64,000 nt of DNA from an uncultured Bryobacterales bacterium (GTDB lineage Bacteria; Acidobacteriota; Terriglobia; Bryobacterales; UBA6623), in NCBI GenBank assembly GCA_951813605.1, contig OX638379.1, forward strand, positions 5,406,062 to 5,470,061, given 5' to 3'. Made by a program: the position numbers and the translations under genes. The notes under the pieces are model-generated. The model was not told where the DNA came from. It worked only from the letters and a program-made list of their open reading frames with translations, and searched no databases. Numbering within the stretch: the stretch's first letter is position 1; each line of letters begins with the position of its first letter. This document shows, one piece after another, positions 34,743 to 45,224 of the stretch.

Positions 34743-36605
34743 ATGCCATTAGCACTCGAACAAGACAAGCTCGCGGGCCTGCGAGACAAGGCCACGAAGA
34801 TGCGGATCAGTTCCGTTCGGTCCACCAGCAAGGCGGCCAGCGGCCACCCAACCACCTGCGCTTCGGCTGCCGAAATCATGGCAGCGCTCTTTTTCGACGC
34901 CATGCGATACAACCCGCGGGATCCCGCTAGCGAGGCGAACGACGTATTCATCCTGTCGAAGGGCCACGCCGCACCGGTGCTTTACGCTGCTTGGGCGGAA
35001 GCGGGCTACTTGGATGAGAGCGAACTTCTCAACCTGCGGAACATTGACTCCGACTTGGAGGGCCATCCCCCGACCACGCTGCCGTTTGTCGATGTGGCCA
35101 CGGGCTCGCTTGGCCAGGGCCTGAGTGTCGGCGTGGGCATGGCGCACGCATGCCGCCTCGATGGGAACGACCGTCGCGTCTGGGTGCTGCTCGGCGACGG
35201 CGAAGCCGCCGAGGGCGCTGTCTGGGAAGCGGCGTCCATGGCGGCCAACGACGGCCTCGGCAACCTGATCGCCACTGTCGACGTCAATCGCCTCGGCCAA
35301 AGCGCTCCGACCATGCTCCAGCACGACATGGAAGCCTACAAGATCCGATGGGAAGCGTTCGGGTGGGAAACGCTGATCGTGGACGGTCATGACATCCAAG
35401 AGCTGGTCGACGCCTACGAGCAGGCGCGTAATTCCCTCTTCACCCCGACCGTGATTCTCGCGAAAACCTTCAAAGGGCGCGGCATTCCCTGCGCCGAGGA
35501 CAAGGACGGGTGGCATGGCAAGCCGATTCCTGCCGGCGAGTTGGAGGAGCAGACAATCCAGGCGCTCGAGGCGGAATTGACTGGCACCGCCTTTGAGTGG
35601 AAGCCGAATCTGCCGCCGGCAATCGATTCAAGGCCGGCGTCGGCGGGTGTCGCTCCCGAGCCGCCTTACCGTGTCGGCGGGCCGTTCGTGGCGACGCGCA
35701 ACGCCTACGGGGCGGCTCTCGCGGCGCTTGCGGAAGTCGATTCCCGCATCGTTGGCGTCGATGGAGACGTCGGCAATTCGACCTTTACCACCGACATCGT
35801 CAAGACAGATCCGAGTCGCCTGTTGCAGTGCTACATCGCCGAGCAGAACTTGGTCGGTGTCGCGATGGGTCTGGCCTGCCGCAGGAAGATCCCATTCGCA
35901 TCGAGCTTCGCTTGCTTCCTAGCGCGGGGCTACGACTTCATGCGGCTGGCAGCGATCAGTTCCACAAATGTGAAGCTAGTCGGCACGCACGCCGGGATTT
36001 CGATCGGGGAGGACGGCCCCTCGCAGATGGGTCTGGAAGACTTGGCTATGACCTGCGCCGAGCCGAACTACACCGTCTATTACCCGACCGACGCGACAAG
36101 CGCATGGCGCGCCATTGAATTGGCAGCTGGCATTGAAGGGCCGGTCTATGTTCGGACGAGCCGTCCGAAGACACCGATCCTATACGGCCCGGACGAGGTG
36201 TTCGAGACTGGCAAGGCGAAAGTGCTGCGGAGGAGCGCGGAGGACCGTGTCGCGATTGTGGCGGCGGGAGTGACTCTGTACGAGGCGCTGGAGGCAGCCG
36301 ACCAGCTTGCTTCCGAGGGAATTCGGGCGCGCGTGATCGACTTGTTCAGCGTGCAGCCGATCGACCGCGACACGCTGCTGGCCGCGGCTGCGGAATGCGG
36401 GGGCAACATCATCGCGGTGGAGGACCACTACGTCCATGGCGGCATTGGGAGCGCGGTGCTGTCGGCATTGGCCGAAGAAGAAGCTAGGGTGCGACAGCTC
36501 GCTGTCCGAGGCATCGCACGCAGCGGCAAGGCGGCCGAGCTGCTCGACCGCTTTGGCATTTCCGCGCGCCACATTGCGGACGCCGCAAGGAGCATGGCAG
36601 CCTAG
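34743..36605 (+). CDS. tkt: Transketolase
   Basis: The protein has 620 residues. Conserved parts are AASGHPTTCASAAEIMAALF, VFILSKGHAAPVLYAAWAE and the thiamine-diphosphate motif GDGEAAEGAVWEAASMAAND. The pyrimidine-binding domain contains YIAEQNLVGVAMGLACR and GISIGEDGPSQMGLEDLAM, and a C-terminal domain follows. It moves two-carbon units in the pentose phosphate or Calvin-type cycle. The length matches the shorter, mammalian-like group of transketolases rather than the 660-residue enterobacterial type. It ends 12 bases from the convergent addA stop. Confidence 0.96.
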   Translation: MPLALEQDKLAGLRDKATKMRISSVRSTSKAASGHPTTCASAAEIMAALFFDAMRYNPRDPASEANDVFILSKGHAAPVLYAAWAEAGYLDESELLNLRNIDSDLEGHPPTTLPFVDVATGSLGQGLSVGVGMAHACRLDGNDRRVWVLLGDGEAAEGAVWEAASMAANDGLGNLIATVDVNRLGQSAPTMLQHDMEAYKIRWEAFGWETLIVDGHDIQELVDAYEQARNSLFTPTVILAKTFKGRGIPCAEDKDGWHGKPIPAGELEEQTIQALEAELTGTAFEWKPNLPPAIDSRPASAGVAPEPPYRVGGPFVATRNAYGAALAALAEVDSRIVGVDGDVGNSTFTTDIVKTDPSRLLQCYIAEQNLVGVAMGLACRRKIPFASSFACFLARGYDFMRLAAISSTNVKLVGTHAGISIGEDGPSQMGLEDLAMTCAEPNYTVYYPTDATSAWRAIELAAGIEGPVYVRTSRPKTPILYGPDEVFETGKAKVLRRSAEDRVAIVAAGVTLYEALEAADQLASEGIRARVIDLFSVQPIDRDTLLAAAAECGGNIIAVEDHYVHGGIGSAVLSALAEEEARVRQLAVRGIARSGKAAELLDRFGISARHIADAARSMAA

Positions 36606-36617
36606 ACGCGCTTGAGC

Positions 36618-39600
36618 TTACTGGAATTGCGCGGGGCATTCGGCCCTGTAATGCGGGCAGCGCAGGCAGTGCTTTCCGGTTTTCAGGGGGTATTCCTGCC
36701 GCTCTTGCGCCTCGAAGAAACTCCCTACAAGGTTTCGGGCGCTCGCGAGTGAGTCCGCGCCGATGTCAATATCGATCGGCTTGGCGTGTCGCAAGTAAAA
36801 CAGGACCGCCCGGTCCGCGGGCCTTCCTGACTTGGCCAAGCCGGCCGCGTAGAGTTGGATCTGGGGCGCGTATCGCTGCGCCGCGCGCTGCACGCCGTGC
36901 CGCGGGACTCGATCGGTCTTGTAGTCGAGCAGGATCCGTTCGCCGCCTTCTTCGAAGAGCAGGTCGATCGTGCCTCGCAGGAGATGGTCGCCAACGGTGA
37001 AAACAAAAGCCATCTCCCTCTCCATCCGCGATGCCGACGCTGCCCGCTTGCCAAGTTCGTGCTGAAGGAAACTCGCTGCCATGCGGCGCACAGAAGGCCG
37101 GGCATCGTTCAGCTGGCCAGCAAGATGCCGGTGAACCTCTTCGCCGAAGTGGGAGGGGTCGGTGCCGTCTCGCGCGCTCGATCCGCCTGCCGCCGCCAGG
37201 CCGACCAAGCTTGGTGCGGGTCCCGCTTGCTCCAGTTTCAGGTAGCGCGACAGAAAATACCTGCGAGGGCACTGCGCGAATGTTGCCACGGCGGTGACTG
37301 CCGCGACATAGTCGGCTTGCGCGGAAGGGGGCAGCGGCAGCAGGATTTCCGGTTCGGGTGACTCAGGCGCGGCGCTCGGCGCTTCGCCGCCGGGCGGGTC
37401 GACCCACGTCTTGTGGTAGAGAAAGCGCACGTCTCCCGCCAGACGGTACGCGGGCTCCCCGTTGGGGTCCTCTTTCGGGTTGAGTCCCAGGCGCTGGAAA
37501 ACCAGCTTGCACCAATGTCTTTTCTGGGCAGTTCCGGCGAACGAGGCGCTAAGGACGAGGTGTTCCTCGGCGCGGGTCATCGCCACGTATAGCAGGCGGT
37601 CCGCTTCCTCGCGCTCCCGACGCTTGCCTTCGGCGGCCGCGGCCCGGTAGGCGCTGTCGGCGCAAGGACCGCCATCGAACGGCTCGCGCCAGCGCGCGCC
37701 GATGCCGTGATCCTCCGAGAATAGTAGTCCCCGGGGAGAGCCGCTTGGATTGCTCTGCAAAGAAGCCAGCGCGACGACGGGGAATTCCAAGCCCTTGGCT
37801 CCGTGCATGGTCAGGACTTTGACGGCTTGGAGGTCTTGAGCGCCATGCGGGGCTTCCGTCGCCGTGGAACCTGTCACGGACGCCCTGTCGAGCGCCTCGG
37901 ACACCGCGTCCATACCGGCCGCGCCTTGTTCCTCTCGCCGCCCGATCCAATCGAGGAGGCGGTCGAGGTTAGCGAGGGCGCGCGGGCCGTCGTCGCTTCT
38001 CGACAGGAATGACCGGTACCCGCAAGAGGATACCGCCCGCGCAAGCAGGAACCGGACCGGCAGCGTCGCACGGTCTGCGCGGCACTCGGAGAGAATCTTT
38101 GCGAAGCGCTGCAGGCGCTGTTCGGCGTCCTTGCCGAGGCCGGAGCGACCGGGACAGGGGCTCGTGAGAGCTTCGGCGATGTTTGCATGGTCGCGCCTCA
38201 GCCGAAGAAGGTCGGCGTCGTCGATTCCGCACAGCGGCGATTTCAGGACTGCGGCCAGGCTGATCTCGTCTCTCGGGTTGCGCACGACGCGCAGGAACGC
38301 GGCCAGTTCGATGCATTCGGGCGCTTCGAACAGCCTCTGGCCCGAGCTAATTTCGCACGGCACGCCGGCTTGGCGAAGCACTGCGGCCAGTTTGGACACA
38401 CGGTCTCGGGTCCGGGCCAAGACCGCCACATCGCCCCACTGCAGCGCCCGGGCCCCTACGGCGCCCCCGCGACGGTCAGCGAGATGCAGGCCCGCCTTGA
38501 GCTCGTGAAGGCGTCGAGCCAGCCAGCGCGCTTCGCGATCGAACGCGTTCGCATCCCCATGCGTGACGATCCGGACTTCGACGCGGGGCTCGCGGCTTTC
38601 CGGGAAGATGCTGGCGCTTTGCAGCCGGTGCGTCTCCACCCCGCTCGGGGGGCCGCCCGGTAGCACGCGATGCACGGCACCGAGGACTTCCGAGCGGCTT
38701 CGGAAGTTTTCCATGAGACGAATGACTTCGCCTTTGTTCTTCTCGACTCGTGCCCGGTACTCTCGAAAAACATTCTGATCGGCGTGCCGGAAGCCGTAGA
38801 TCGATTGGTTGATGTCGCCCACGACGAATCGCACCGGGCGGTTCGGCCCGTGCGCGTCCAGCAGGCGTTCGACAAGCCGAATCTGCAATGGGTTCGTGTC
38901 CTGGAACTCGTCAATGAGAATGTGCTCGAAATGCAGCTTGGGGGCGTGGCCGGATCCCAAGAGGTCGGCTGCCTTGGCGAGGACGTCGTCGAAGTCCATG
39001 CGTCCGGCAGCGAGCTTTGCCGCCTGCATCTCCGCGAGGATCCGGCGCACGGTCTCAAGCAGCCATTGGCGGGGGGAGCGGTTCGCTTCGGAGGCCGCGG
39101 CGGCCATGCACGAGGGCAGCAATCTGTCCTTGATCTCGCTGACCAGGGCTTTGACCTTCCCTCGCTTGTGGATCCGGGCCGTAGCCACGCTGGCTTCGGC
39201 AAGAAGTGCCGGCACAGCGTCGGGATCGTCCCGGGGCGCGTCCTCCAGACGACCGGCCAAATCGGCAAGCGGATCGAGCTTCTTGGCATTCGCGAGCGCA
39301 CGCAACGCGCTCGCGAGCTCCATCCGCGGCATTTCCGGCTCGCGTAGGAACGGCTCGCTGCCGTAGCTTCGAATGCTGGACACCAAGCCCGATAGATCCT
39401 CTAGGAGCGTGAGCGAATCCGCGCGGGGAAAGCGCGATGCGGAGCCTCCGTACGAATCCAGGAAAGCCCGCAGCGGATCCCCGCCCAGGACAAACGCCTC
39501 GTCAAGCACGTGCTCGATCGCCGTCCGCAACAGCTCGCGGGCCTCGTTCTCGTCGAGGATCTCGAATCCGGGATCGACTCCCGCTTCCAGCGCGTTCTCC

Positions 39601-39896
39601 TTCAGCAGGCGGTTGCAAAATGCATCGATCGTCGAGACGCTTGCGGCTTCTAGCCTTCTCCTCGTCTCAGGGGAAGGGCTGCCTTCGGAGACAAGACGCG
39701 ATCGCATCTCGTGGGCGGCCTTCTCGGTGAAGGTTATGGCGAGGACATGCTCGGGCGGCACATCGCGGTCGAGGATCAGCCACTTGATTCGCTCCACCAG
39801 GACGCGGGTCTTTCCGGCACCGGGCCCAGCGACCACGCAAATGTCGCCGCGCTGCCAGCTGCGGACTGCCCGTTCCTGGTCTTGTGTCAGCCTCAC
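36618..39896 (-). CDS. addA: Helicase-nuclease subunit A (AddA-type, UvrD helicase plus PD-(D/E)XK nuclease)
   Basis: The protein has 1092 residues. The GTG at 39894-39896 is chosen because it overlaps the addB stop as GTGA and puts the Q motif (RLTQDQERAV) at the N-terminus. Helicase motifs are CVVAGPGAGKTRVLVERIKW (Walker A), LIDEFQDTNPLQIRLVERL (Walker B), VGDINQSIYGFRHAD and TMHGAKGLEFPVVALAS. The C-terminal nuclease has ILLDYKTDRVPRHG as the D-x-K core. It also has an iron-sulfur-type cysteine set: FAQCPRRYFL early and HCLRCPHYRAEC at the end. With AddB it resects double-strand breaks for recombination. No RecBCD genes are seen here. Confidence 0.93.
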   Translation of the reverse strand: MRLTQDQERAVRSWQRGDICVVAGPGAGKTRVLVERIKWLILDRDVPPEHVLAITFTEKAAHEMRSRLVSEGSPSPETRRRLEAASVSTIDAFCNRLLKENALEAGVDPGFEILDENEARELLRTAIEHVLDEAFVLGGDPLRAFLDSYGGSASRFPRADSLTLLEDLSGLVSSIRSYGSEPFLREPEMPRMELASALRALANAKKLDPLADLAGRLEDAPRDDPDAVPALLAEASVATARIHKRGKVKALVSEIKDRLLPSCMAAAASEANRSPRQWLLETVRRILAEMQAAKLAAGRMDFDDVLAKAADLLGSGHAPKLHFEHILIDEFQDTNPLQIRLVERLLDAHGPNRPVRFVVGDINQSIYGFRHADQNVFREYRARVEKNKGEVIRLMENFRSRSEVLGAVHRVLPGGPPSGVETHRLQSASIFPESREPRVEVRIVTHGDANAFDREARWLARRLHELKAGLHLADRRGGAVGARALQWGDVAVLARTRDRVSKLAAVLRQAGVPCEISSGQRLFEAPECIELAAFLRVVRNPRDEISLAAVLKSPLCGIDDADLLRLRRDHANIAEALTSPCPGRSGLGKDAEQRLQRFAKILSECRADRATLPVRFLLARAVSSCGYRSFLSRSDDGPRALANLDRLLDWIGRREEQGAAGMDAVSEALDRASVTGSTATEAPHGAQDLQAVKVLTMHGAKGLEFPVVALASLQSNPSGSPRGLLFSEDHGIGARWREPFDGGPCADSAYRAAAAEGKRREREEADRLLYVAMTRAEEHLVLSASFAGTAQKRHWCKLVFQRLGLNPKEDPNGEPAYRLAGDVRFLYHKTWVDPPGGEAPSAAPESPEPEILLPLPPSAQADYVAAVTAVATFAQCPRRYFLSRYLKLEQAGPAPSLVGLAAAGGSSARDGTDPSHFGEEVHRHLAGQLNDARPSVRRMAASFLQHELGKRAASASRMEREMAFVFTVGDHLLRGTIDLLFEEGGERILLDYKTDRVPRHGVQRAAQRYAPQIQLYAAGLAKSGRPADRAVLFYLRHAKPIDIDIGADSLASARNLVGSFFEAQERQEYPLKTGKHCLRCPHYRAECPAQFQ

Positions 39897-42601
39897 GAGG
39901 CCGAGTCCTCGCGAGGCTTGTCCGGGACGGCGGATGTCGGCCAGTTCACGCGGCACACGCTCCCGAACTCGCAGAGCCTTCCGCAGTAGCCCGGGTCCCG
40001 CGGGCGGACAGCGATCGAGCCGTCTAGTATCTCGCCGACTGCCTCGGCCGTCTCGGTTCGCGCGATGTTCAGCAGGCGGCTCATTTCGTCCTCGGTCAGG
40101 GTCTCCCGACCGCCTGCGTCACCGACGGAGACACCTGCGCAGCTTGTTTCCCCGCGCAGACCGCACAGTGCCATTCCGGAAGGTTCGCAATGCAACTGCT
40201 GCTCCAGTGCCGCTAGGTAGATCAGCAGCTGGAGCTGCTCCCCCTTGAGGTGTTGCTGCAGCAATTCCCTGACTCGCCCGGGCCGTGCGTACTTGTAGTC
40301 GGTCACATAGCACCGCTGGACATCGTCAATGTCATAGCGGTCGATGCGGCATCGCACTATCGGACGGGACGCCAGCTCCTCGATGCGGTATTCCCTGTCA
40401 TTCTCGAAATACGCACGGCCCCTTTCAGAGACCCCCATTGACGCTCCTTGCTCGTGTGCAAAGCGCACGAGGTCGGCTCGAAGCGCCCGCCTAAGCTGCT
40501 CTGTCCGGAAGCTCTGGGGCAGGTGGAGGTCCTTCAGGGCGGCGCCGAACGACTCGTCGAGGATCGCACCGATGGAACGCTTCTCGCGGTTCCAGCGCAA
40601 CAACGCGGTATGCACGATGCTGCCGAGCGCTGCACCGTCCAGCCGATGTTCCGGCAGTTGCGGCCTGCCCCGCAGCCCGAGCGTGTTGCCGCCGAAGTAC
40701 AGGTACGGGCACTGGCGAAAGTTGGCAATTCCCGAGGCGCTGAAGCCCTCGTTGCACTCCTTGACGACGGTGAGCAGTTCCGGCGGCAGGGCTGGGCTCG
40801 CGACAGGCGCCTCGGCCGTCTCTCGGTCCCCGAGCGTCGCCCACGGGGCTTGGCGCGCGTCAGGGGCCGAGTCCAGCAGGTGCGATCTCATGACCGGTTT
40901 GCCCGTGCCGTCATGGGCGGGGTAGCTGAGCACCAACTGCTCAGTCGCGCGGGTGGCCGACACGCGGAAGAGATAGCGCTCTTCGCGGACCCGGTCGGCG
41001 GTCGTTCGCAATTCGATCCCCCGGCGTTTCATCTGGCGGCGGTCCTCGTCGTCGAAGAGGGCGTCCTCGGAGAAGCGACGGGGGAACCATCCCTCCGCCA
41101 GCCCGCAGACGAAGGCGACCGGCAGCGACCACTGCCGGGATTCCAGGACGGGCAGGACATGCACGACGCCGTCTGGCTGGCCAGGCTCGTTCAACGACGT
41201 GTATCGAAGCACATCTTCCAGAGCGTCCGCGAAATCTCCAAGGGATAGCTGCCGCCGGACTTGGAACTCGGGTAGCTTGGCTGTGTCCTCAATCGCCTTG
41301 CGGAGCGCCCTTTGTGCCTGAATCGCTGCGCGCCACTCGGACGTTCGGCGGAACGATGTGCCGACGGCAGGCAACCGGAGTGCTTGCACCCGCGGCAGCA
41401 GGCCCAGGCACTCCATTGCCCACCGCTTCGCCCCGCAGCGCTTCCGATGCAGGTCCTGGGCCGGTCTCAGGCCCTCCAGAAAGTGCTTCGGGCCCCCGTA
41501 TCGCGCCGCCGCTCGCCGGAGAAAATCGAGGCCCGAATTCGGCAACCGCTTGCGAACCTCGAAGTCGTAGGCGTCCACTTCCGGCTCGGCGCCCGCGGGG
41601 GTGAGGGGCGATCCGATCGCTTCGATTGCCTGAGCGGCTGGGAACTGGCGATCGATCACTCGCAGCCAGCGAACGAAATGCCGAGCCACGCCATGGTCCG
41701 CCAGTCTCCGCGCGTCCCATGACCGGTGCGGTATGCGCAGGGTCTCGAACACCTCGCGAATGAGATGACCGTACTGCTCGGGCGAGCGCAGGATAATGCC
41801 GTGATCGCGCAAGGGCCGCTTGCTCGCGAGGATCCGCCGGGCGATCTCCAGGATTTCCGCCCGCGGCGACGCTGCCTGCATCGTCTTGACGACAAGGCCG
41901 GCAGGCTCTCGCGGCGGCAGCGATTCGACCGCGCTCGCTCGCAGCGGGTAGCGCGGCAGACCGGCCGGCATTGCGACCAGGATTTCTTCCGCCTGCTCGG
42001 CGAGCGCTTCCAGCAATTCCTCCTGCTGCTTGGTGAAGCGGTCGAAACCGTCGACGTAGACTTTCCTGACCCTGCCCAGGCCCTCTTGACGGATCCGGGC
42101 CGCCGCTAGTGCGATTCGCTGGTTGTGATGCACGAATCCCGCTCTCCTCAAGGATTCCTCGTATGCCAGGAACACCTCTAGGAAACCGCGCTGCTGTCGA
42201 GTTCGAATTGCGGCCTCGAGCTGGAAGCTGTCCGCGCCCGCAGCCCAGAATTCGCTCATTGCGGCAGCGATGCGATTCCGCAATCCGGGAGACCCAGATC
42301 GCATTCCCAGCTCGTTGCTCGCCGAGCGTTCGATAGCATCCCGAAGCAGTCTGTCCGCGACGGCGCCGTCGGCTTGCGTGACGTCAGGGGTGGTGTCGCG
42401 CACCAGTTCCGACATCGTCGATATGAGCCGCGAGGGCACCATCAGGCCCCTGCGAGCGAGGACGCTAAGCAGATGGTGCTTCATGCTCGCGGTTGGCACG
42501 AGCAACTGGACCTGGTCGCTGCGGTCGGCTCGCAACGCCCTCTCCAGGCCGCTCAGTACGAGGGTGGTCTTGCCGCTGCGGGGAGGGCCGATAAGTAGCA
42601 C
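39893..42601 (-). CDS. addB: Helicase-nuclease subunit B (AddB-type)
   Basis: The protein has about 902 residues. A Walker A motif (LLIGPPRSGKTTLVLSGLE) opens the protein. The middle is a degenerate UvrD-like helicase (VAFVCGLAEGWFPRRFS is a late helicase block), and the C-terminus is a PD-(D/E)XK nuclease with CYVTDYKYARPGR. Cysteines FRQCPYLYFGG and CGRLCEFGSVCRVN complete a 4-cysteine iron-sulfur set. The start is uncertain: GTG 42601 has no ribosome site and leaves only five residues before Walker A, while the open frame continues upstream without a standard start codon to a TAG near 42752. Confidence 0.87.
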   Translation of the reverse strand: MLLIGPPRSGKTTLVLSGLERALRADRSDQVQLLVPTASMKHHLLSVLARRGLMVPSRLISTMSELVRDTTPDVTQADGAVADRLLRDAIERSASNELGMRSGSPGLRNRIAAAMSEFWAAGADSFQLEAAIRTRQQRGFLEVFLAYEESLRRAGFVHHNQRIALAAARIRQEGLGRVRKVYVDGFDRFTKQQEELLEALAEQAEEILVAMPAGLPRYPLRASAVESLPPREPAGLVVKTMQAASPRAEILEIARRILASKRPLRDHGIILRSPEQYGHLIREVFETLRIPHRSWDARRLADHGVARHFVRWLRVIDRQFPAAQAIEAIGSPLTPAGAEPEVDAYDFEVRKRLPNSGLDFLRRAAARYGGPKHFLEGLRPAQDLHRKRCGAKRWAMECLGLLPRVQALRLPAVGTSFRRTSEWRAAIQAQRALRKAIEDTAKLPEFQVRRQLSLGDFADALEDVLRYTSLNEPGQPDGVVHVLPVLESRQWSLPVAFVCGLAEGWFPRRFSEDALFDDEDRRQMKRRGIELRTTADRVREERYLFRVSATRATEQLVLSYPAHDGTGKPVMRSHLLDSAPDARQAPWATLGDRETAEAPVASPALPPELLTVVKECNEGFSASGIANFRQCPYLYFGGNTLGLRGRPQLPEHRLDGAALGSIVHTALLRWNREKRSIGAILDESFGAALKDLHLPQSFRTEQLRRALRADLVRFAHEQGASMGVSERGRAYFENDREYRIEELASRPIVRCRIDRYDIDDVQRCYVTDYKYARPGRVRELLQQHLKGEQLQLLIYLAALEQQLHCEPSGMALCGLRGETSCAGVSVGDAGGRETLTEDEMSRLLNIARTETAEAVGEILDGSIAVRPRDPGYCGRLCEFGSVCRVNWPTSAVPDKPREDSAS

Positions 42602-42820
42602 GGGAGCTTCGTCTGTTGCAGAGGGGCGGCGGCCGGAACGGGAATCGGTCGCAGCGTCATGCAGTTGGACCGCCCAAGGCTGGCCTGTCCAGAACGCTTC
42701 GAGCCGGCGCCCGCCGCCGCCCGCCGAGGTCAGCTGGCGATTGGCGCGATTCTAGCAGCTTGCTCTCGTTGTGGAACAATCAAAGAGAAGACGCGACGTA
42801 CCCTTGTCGCTGTCCTGGCC

Positions 42821-43501
42821 ATGCCCGCCGATTTGGCTGTCCGAGCGCTTCGCAAGGAATACCGCTACCCTGCGGGGTCACTAGTGGTGCTGGATCGCCT
42901 ACATCTTGCGATGTCGCGTGGCGAGGCTCTAGCCGTGATGGGACCGTCAGGCTCGGGCAAGAGCACGCTGCTATACATTCTGGGCTCCCTGGAGGAGCCT
43001 ACCGGGGGGAGCGTCGAGATCTGCGGACAGAACCCGTTCTCTCTGGACCGAGCTGCCTTGGCACGGTTTCGCAACCGGACCGTCGGGTTCGTGTTCCAGG
43101 ACCATCACCTGCTTCCGCAATGTACGAGCTTGGAAAACGTTCTGGTACCGACACTGGCTGGCGGAGACGCCTCGACGGAAGCCGCTACTCGGGCGAGAGA
43201 CCTGCTTCGTAGGGTCGGGCTGGCGGAACGCATGGACCGGCTGCCCTCCGAGCTGTCCGGTGGCGAGCGACAGCGAGTCGCCATTGCGCGCGCGCTCATC
43301 AACAGCCCGCCGGTCGTCCTTGCTGACGAACCGACGGGCAACCTGGACCGGCGGAGTGCCGGGCGGGTCGGTTCTCTGCTCTTGGAGTTGCAGCGCGAGC
43401 AGAACATCCTGCTGATCGCCGTAACGCACAGCTTGGACTTTGCGGGGCGCTTTCCCGAGCGCGCCGAATTAGTGGACGGCCGCTTGGAGCGGCAAGCCTA
43501 G
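42821..43501 (+). CDS. ABC transporter ATP-binding protein, LolD/MacB-type
   Basis: The protein has 226 residues. It contains Walker [21 protein letters not shown]-loop [20 protein letters not shown], signature [17 protein letters not shown], Walker [18 protein letters not shown] and switch His VTHSLDFA. The family fits lipoprotein release (LolD) or MacB-type export. No permease gene is adjacent: glgC starts 43 bases downstream and addB is divergent upstream. The transmembrane partner must therefore be elsewhere. It probably shares a transcript with glgC. Confidence 0.88.
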   Translation: MPADLAVRALRKEYRYPAGSLVVLDRLHLAMSRGEALAVMGPSGSGKSTLLYILGSLEEPTGGSVEICGQNPFSLDRAALARFRNRTVGFVFQDHHLLPQCTSLENVLVPTLAGGDASTEAATRARDLLRRVGLAERMDRLPSELSGGERQRVAIARALINSPPVVLADEPTGNLDRRSAGRVGSLLLELQREQNILLIAVTHSLDFAGRFPERAELVDGRLERQA

Positions 43502-43543
43502 GTCGGCTGCAGGACAACCGGTCGCGCGCGGAGGTGCAATCCC

Positions 43544-44797
43544 ATGGAGAACGCTAGGGTTCTAGGTCTCATCCTTGCTGGTGGCAAGGGGACGCGGCTG
43601 TTCCCGCTGACCAAGGAGCGCAGCAAGCCCGCTGTCCCGTTCGCAGGCAAGTACCGTATCGTCGACTTCGTCCTGAGCAACTTCATCAACTCGGGCATCT
43701 ACTCGATTTACGTACTGACCCAGTTCAAGAGCCAGTCGCTCTTGCAGCATATGCGCAACGCGTGGCAATTCTCGGAACTGCTGACCAGCCAGTTCATCCT
43801 GCCCGTGCCCGCCCAGATGCGCAAGGGCGAGCAGTGGTACCAAGGCACTTCGGACGCAATCTACCAGAACGTTCACCTAATCGAGCTTTCCCAGCCGGAA
43901 ATCGTGGCTGTCTTCGGCGCGGACCACATCTACTACATGGACCTGCGCCAGATGATCGAGTACCACCGGGACAAGCATGCGAAGGGCACGGTGGCGGCTT
44001 TGCCGATACCGGTCGAGCAGGCGGCCCGCTTCGGCACGATGGAAGTCGACTCGGACTGGCGCATCTTGCGCTTCTACGAGAAGGTCAGCAATCCGCCCGA
44101 GATACCGGGCCGGCCCGGCTGGTGCCTCGCTTCGATGGGCAACTATATTTTCGACCCCAATGTCCTTGTCAGCGAGTTGCGACGCGATGCTGCGAATCCG
44201 CATAGCCAGCACGACTTCGGACGCAACATGCTGCCGGAGATGGTGAACGAGCTGCCGATTTTCGCATACGACTACCTGACGAACGAGGTGCCTGGCGAGA
44301 GCTCCTACAATCACGGCTACTGGCGGGACGTGGGCACGATCGAGGCCTACTACGACGCGAACATGGACCTGCGCACGATCAAGCCTGCGCTGAACCTTCA
44401 CAATCCAGCATGGCCTTTGCGGACAGCGGAGTATCCCGCCGCGCCCTCGCGCTACTGCACGGACGAGAGCGGACGCCACGGGGAGGCCATCGACTCGGTC
44501 GTTTCCGAAGGCTGCATCCTTCACGGCTCGGCCGTGCGCCGCTCAATCCTCGGCCGGAGCGTCTTCATCGACAGGGGGGCGTATGTCGAGGATTCGATCG
44601 TCATGGCCCGGTGCCACATCGGGGCGGGAGCCATGATCCGTCACGCCATCATCGACAAGAACGCCCGCATTCCCGCCGGCGCGCTCATCGGGCACGAGAA
44701 GAGCATAGACCGCAAGAATTACCACGTGTCGGAGACGGGCATCGTCGTGGTGGAGGGGTCGCGAACCGCCATCCCGATCAATCCCGTTGCCATCTGA
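43544..44797 (+). CDS. glgC: Glucose-1-phosphate adenylyltransferase
   Basis: The protein has 417 residues, with GGAGG 10 bases before the ATG. The nucleotide-binding start is [20 protein letters not shown], followed by [20 protein letters not shown]. Catalytic and sugar-binding parts include [20 protein letters not shown] and [21 protein letters not shown] left-handed beta-helix with hexapeptide character ([20 protein letters not shown]) makes the C-terminus. It makes ADP-glucose for glycogen. It probably shares a transcript with the ABC ATPase gene. Confidence 0.96.
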   Translation: MENARVLGLILAGGKGTRLFPLTKERSKPAVPFAGKYRIVDFVLSNFINSGIYSIYVLTQFKSQSLLQHMRNAWQFSELLTSQFILPVPAQMRKGEQWYQGTSDAIYQNVHLIELSQPEIVAVFGADHIYYMDLRQMIEYHRDKHAKGTVAALPIPVEQAARFGTMEVDSDWRILRFYEKVSNPPEIPGRPGWCLASMGNYIFDPNVLVSELRRDAANPHSQHDFGRNMLPEMVNELPIFAYDYLTNEVPGESSYNHGYWRDVGTIEAYYDANMDLRTIKPALNLHNPAWPLRTAEYPAAPSRYCTDESGRHGEAIDSVVSEGCILHGSAVRRSILGRSVFIDRGAYVEDSIVMARCHIGAGAMIRHAIIDKNARIPAGALIGHEKSIDRKNYHVSETGIVVVEGSRTAIPINPVAI

Positions 44798-44811
44798 GGG
44801 GCGTGCCCTCA
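44795..44811. terminator. Short hairpin between convergent genes, weak terminator candidate
   Basis: TGAGGG and CCCTCA form a 6-bp stem around GCGTG, starting at the glgC stop codon and overlapping the stop of the receiver-like gene. No T-run follows, so termination strength is doubtful. Confidence 0.3.
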
Positions 44812-45180
44812 AATCTCACTGAGGAGTGCCGGCAGGCCGGACGCCAAGGCTCCTTTGGTGAGCACCTGGTCGCATCCCGCCTGCCGCGCCTGGTCAAGCA
44901 TTGCGCCATGGACATGGCTCCCGAAAGCGACTAGCCGAGGGCGACTCGCCCGGTCCCGCGCAAGGATTTCAGGGATCGCTCCGAGAGGATCGAGTGCCTG
45001 GGCATCCAAGTCCACAATGATCAGATCGGGTTCCGATGCCGCACCGTCTAGCAGCGCCTTCCGGGAGGAAGCGAACTGAACTTGGATGCCTAGCCGGCCG
45101 GCCGCGCCCGCCACCTTCGAGCCGAAGAACAGATCCGGAATGGCAGCCAAAACGCGCTTGGGGGTTGGGGTTTCGACCAA
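44809..45180 (-). CDS. Receiver-like single-domain protein
   Basis: The protein has 123 residues. LIIVDLDAQALDPLGAIPEIL looks like the beta3-loop of a response-regulator receiver with its phospho-acceptor Asp, LVAFGSHVHGAMLDQARQAG resembles beta4-alpha4 with Ser for Thr, and VLTKGALASGLPALL carries the Lys. The first acidic pair is not clear, so phosphorylation is uncertain. There is no output domain. It diverges from mqnD and has no kinase next to it. Confidence 0.6.
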   Translation of the reverse strand: MVETPTPKRVLAAIPDLFFGSKVAGAAGRLGIQVQFASSRKALLDGAASEPDLIIVDLDAQALDPLGAIPEILARDRASRPRLVAFGSHVHGAMLDQARQAGCDQVLTKGALASGLPALLSEI

Positions 45181-45224
45181 GGATAGTCTCCGGGAGGTCT
45201 GTTACTCTGAGTTTAGCAACCGCC

